NCBI RefSeq assembly: GCF_000966285.1
Contig: NZ_KQ031391.1
Span: 5,642,430-5,706,429, forward strand
Length of the DNA: 64,000 nucleotides
Direction of reading: 5' to 3'
Origin: Pseudofrankia sp. DC12
GTDB taxonomy: Bacteria; Actinomycetota; Actinomycetes; Frankiales; Frankiaceae
This document shows, in pieces, positions 63,446 to 64,000 of the stretch. Position 1 is the stretch's first letter. Every line of letters starts with the position of its first letter. The notes below the pieces were generated by a model. The model saw nothing but the letters and a program-made list of their open reading frames with translations. It searched no databases and was not told the DNA's origin. A program made the translations under genes and the position numbers.

Positions 63446-64000
63446 TCAGCTCGTGACGAGGCGTAGTGGCTGCGGCCGGTCGCGGTTGAGACGGTCGAGC
63501 GCCGCGGCCGTCGCCGCGTCGGCGGGCAGGTGGGCGAGCAGGCGCTGGTCGTCGTCGACAGCCGCTGGTCCTCGCTCGGCGTCAGCAGGATCTCGCAGTC
63601 GAGCACGATGGGCCCGATCGCCGGGTGCTGTACCCGCATCCGGCTGTGGCGGGGCACCGCCACCTCATGCGGCTGCCAGAGCGCGACGAACTCCTCGCTG
63701 GTGGCGCTGAGCCTGTTGACGAGCGCGGTGGCGTCGGTGTCGTACCTCGGCGCGCCACGGCCGCGCGCAGGTCGGCCACCAGACGGTGGCCCTGGTCGCC
63801 CTGTTCGTCAGCCGGGTACGCGCGCCGCACCGCCGGGTCGTTGAACCACTGCCACACGACGTTGTGGTCCTGCGTGCAGTCGTGGCGGCGCAGCGAACAG
63901 GGGGCCGCCGAACAGGTCGCGAAGACCTACCCCCTGGCAGAGAGAGCTGAGACGGCTGCGCACCGCCTAGGTGGTCGGCGCCGGGCACGCCTTCGTCCAC
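63446..64000 (-). pseudogene. MmyB-like transcription regulator, frameshifted and cut by the window end
   Basis: Pieces of the MmyB ligand-binding domain occur in order but in different frames. VVWQWFNDPAVRRAYPADEQGDQGHRLVADLRAAVA is followed by YDTDATALVNRLSATSEEFVALWQPHEVAVPRHSRMRVQHPAIGPIVLDCEILL (in parts). Later comes AATAAALDRLNRDRPQPLRLVTS, ending at TGA 63448-63446. At least two or three indels separate them. The XRE-type N-terminal domain would lie beyond the window. Such proteins are XRE-family regulators with a fatty-acid-binding-like fold. Confidence 0.65.

Overview
The window is high-GC DNA from a filamentous actinomycete. Streptomyces-type conserved families, abundant GTG starts, tightly overlapping ATGA/GTGA gene junctions and many short decayed gene fragments point to a Frankiaceae-like genome. 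That placement is inferred from gene style; there is no marker gene in the window.

Layout. 1-3.2 kb: end of the succinate dehydrogenase operon (sdhC end, sdhA, sdhB, then a strong hairpin). 3.2-5.1 kb: a GNAT acetyltransferase with a coupled small upstream gene, then about 1 kb without a gene. 5.1-9.8 kb: a four-gene operon that matches the uncharacterised actinobacterial SCO2524-SCO2523-SCO2522-SCO2521 set, including a ParA-like protein whose P-loop lysine is replaced by arginine. A channel-like membrane gene converges on it. 11-16 kb: housekeeping genes (LCP-family wall ligase, pterin dehydratase, 3-hydroxyacyl-CoA dehydrogenase, acyl-CoA dehydrogenase), with a 17-bp tandem array between the last two. 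16-23.6 kb: a VapBC-like pair, a truncated nucleotidyltransferase, a saccharopine-dehydrogenase-like reductase, an ECF sigma/anti-sigma pair, a Rieske-glutamate-synthase fusion, and a ThDP enzyme lacking its PYR domain.

23.6-41 kb is an accessory and decay zone. It holds remnants of ISL3, IS1380 and IS5 elements and the 3' end of a group II intron. It also holds several toxin-antitoxin modules, including a three-gene XRE/ImmA/PIN cassette, and broken genes (2-oxoglutarate oxygenase, STAND NTPase, HEAT protein, alcohol dehydrogenase 3' end). Intact genes there are a PAP2 phosphatase, a pRiA4b ORF-3-like protein and a secreted lamin-tail protein.

41-57.4 kb is a defence-rich block: a UPF1-like helicase fused to a phospholipase-D nuclease and a zinc-ribbon-like tail, an AAA ATPase fused to a PD-(D/E)XK nuclease, and a complete Wadjet (JetABCD) plasmid-defence operon. 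Two NodB polysaccharide deacetylases sit in or beside the block. 57.4-64 kb: a Nudix hydrolase, an MMPL transporter, an AlkD-like DNA glycosylase, and a frameshifted MmyB-type regulator running off the end.

The best candidates for poorly described biology are the SCO2521-2524-like operon, the helicase-PLD protein, the AAA-nuclease beside Wadjet, the XRE/ImmA/PIN cassette, and the pair at 24.4-24.9 kb. All family calls were made by eye from motifs; no database search was run.
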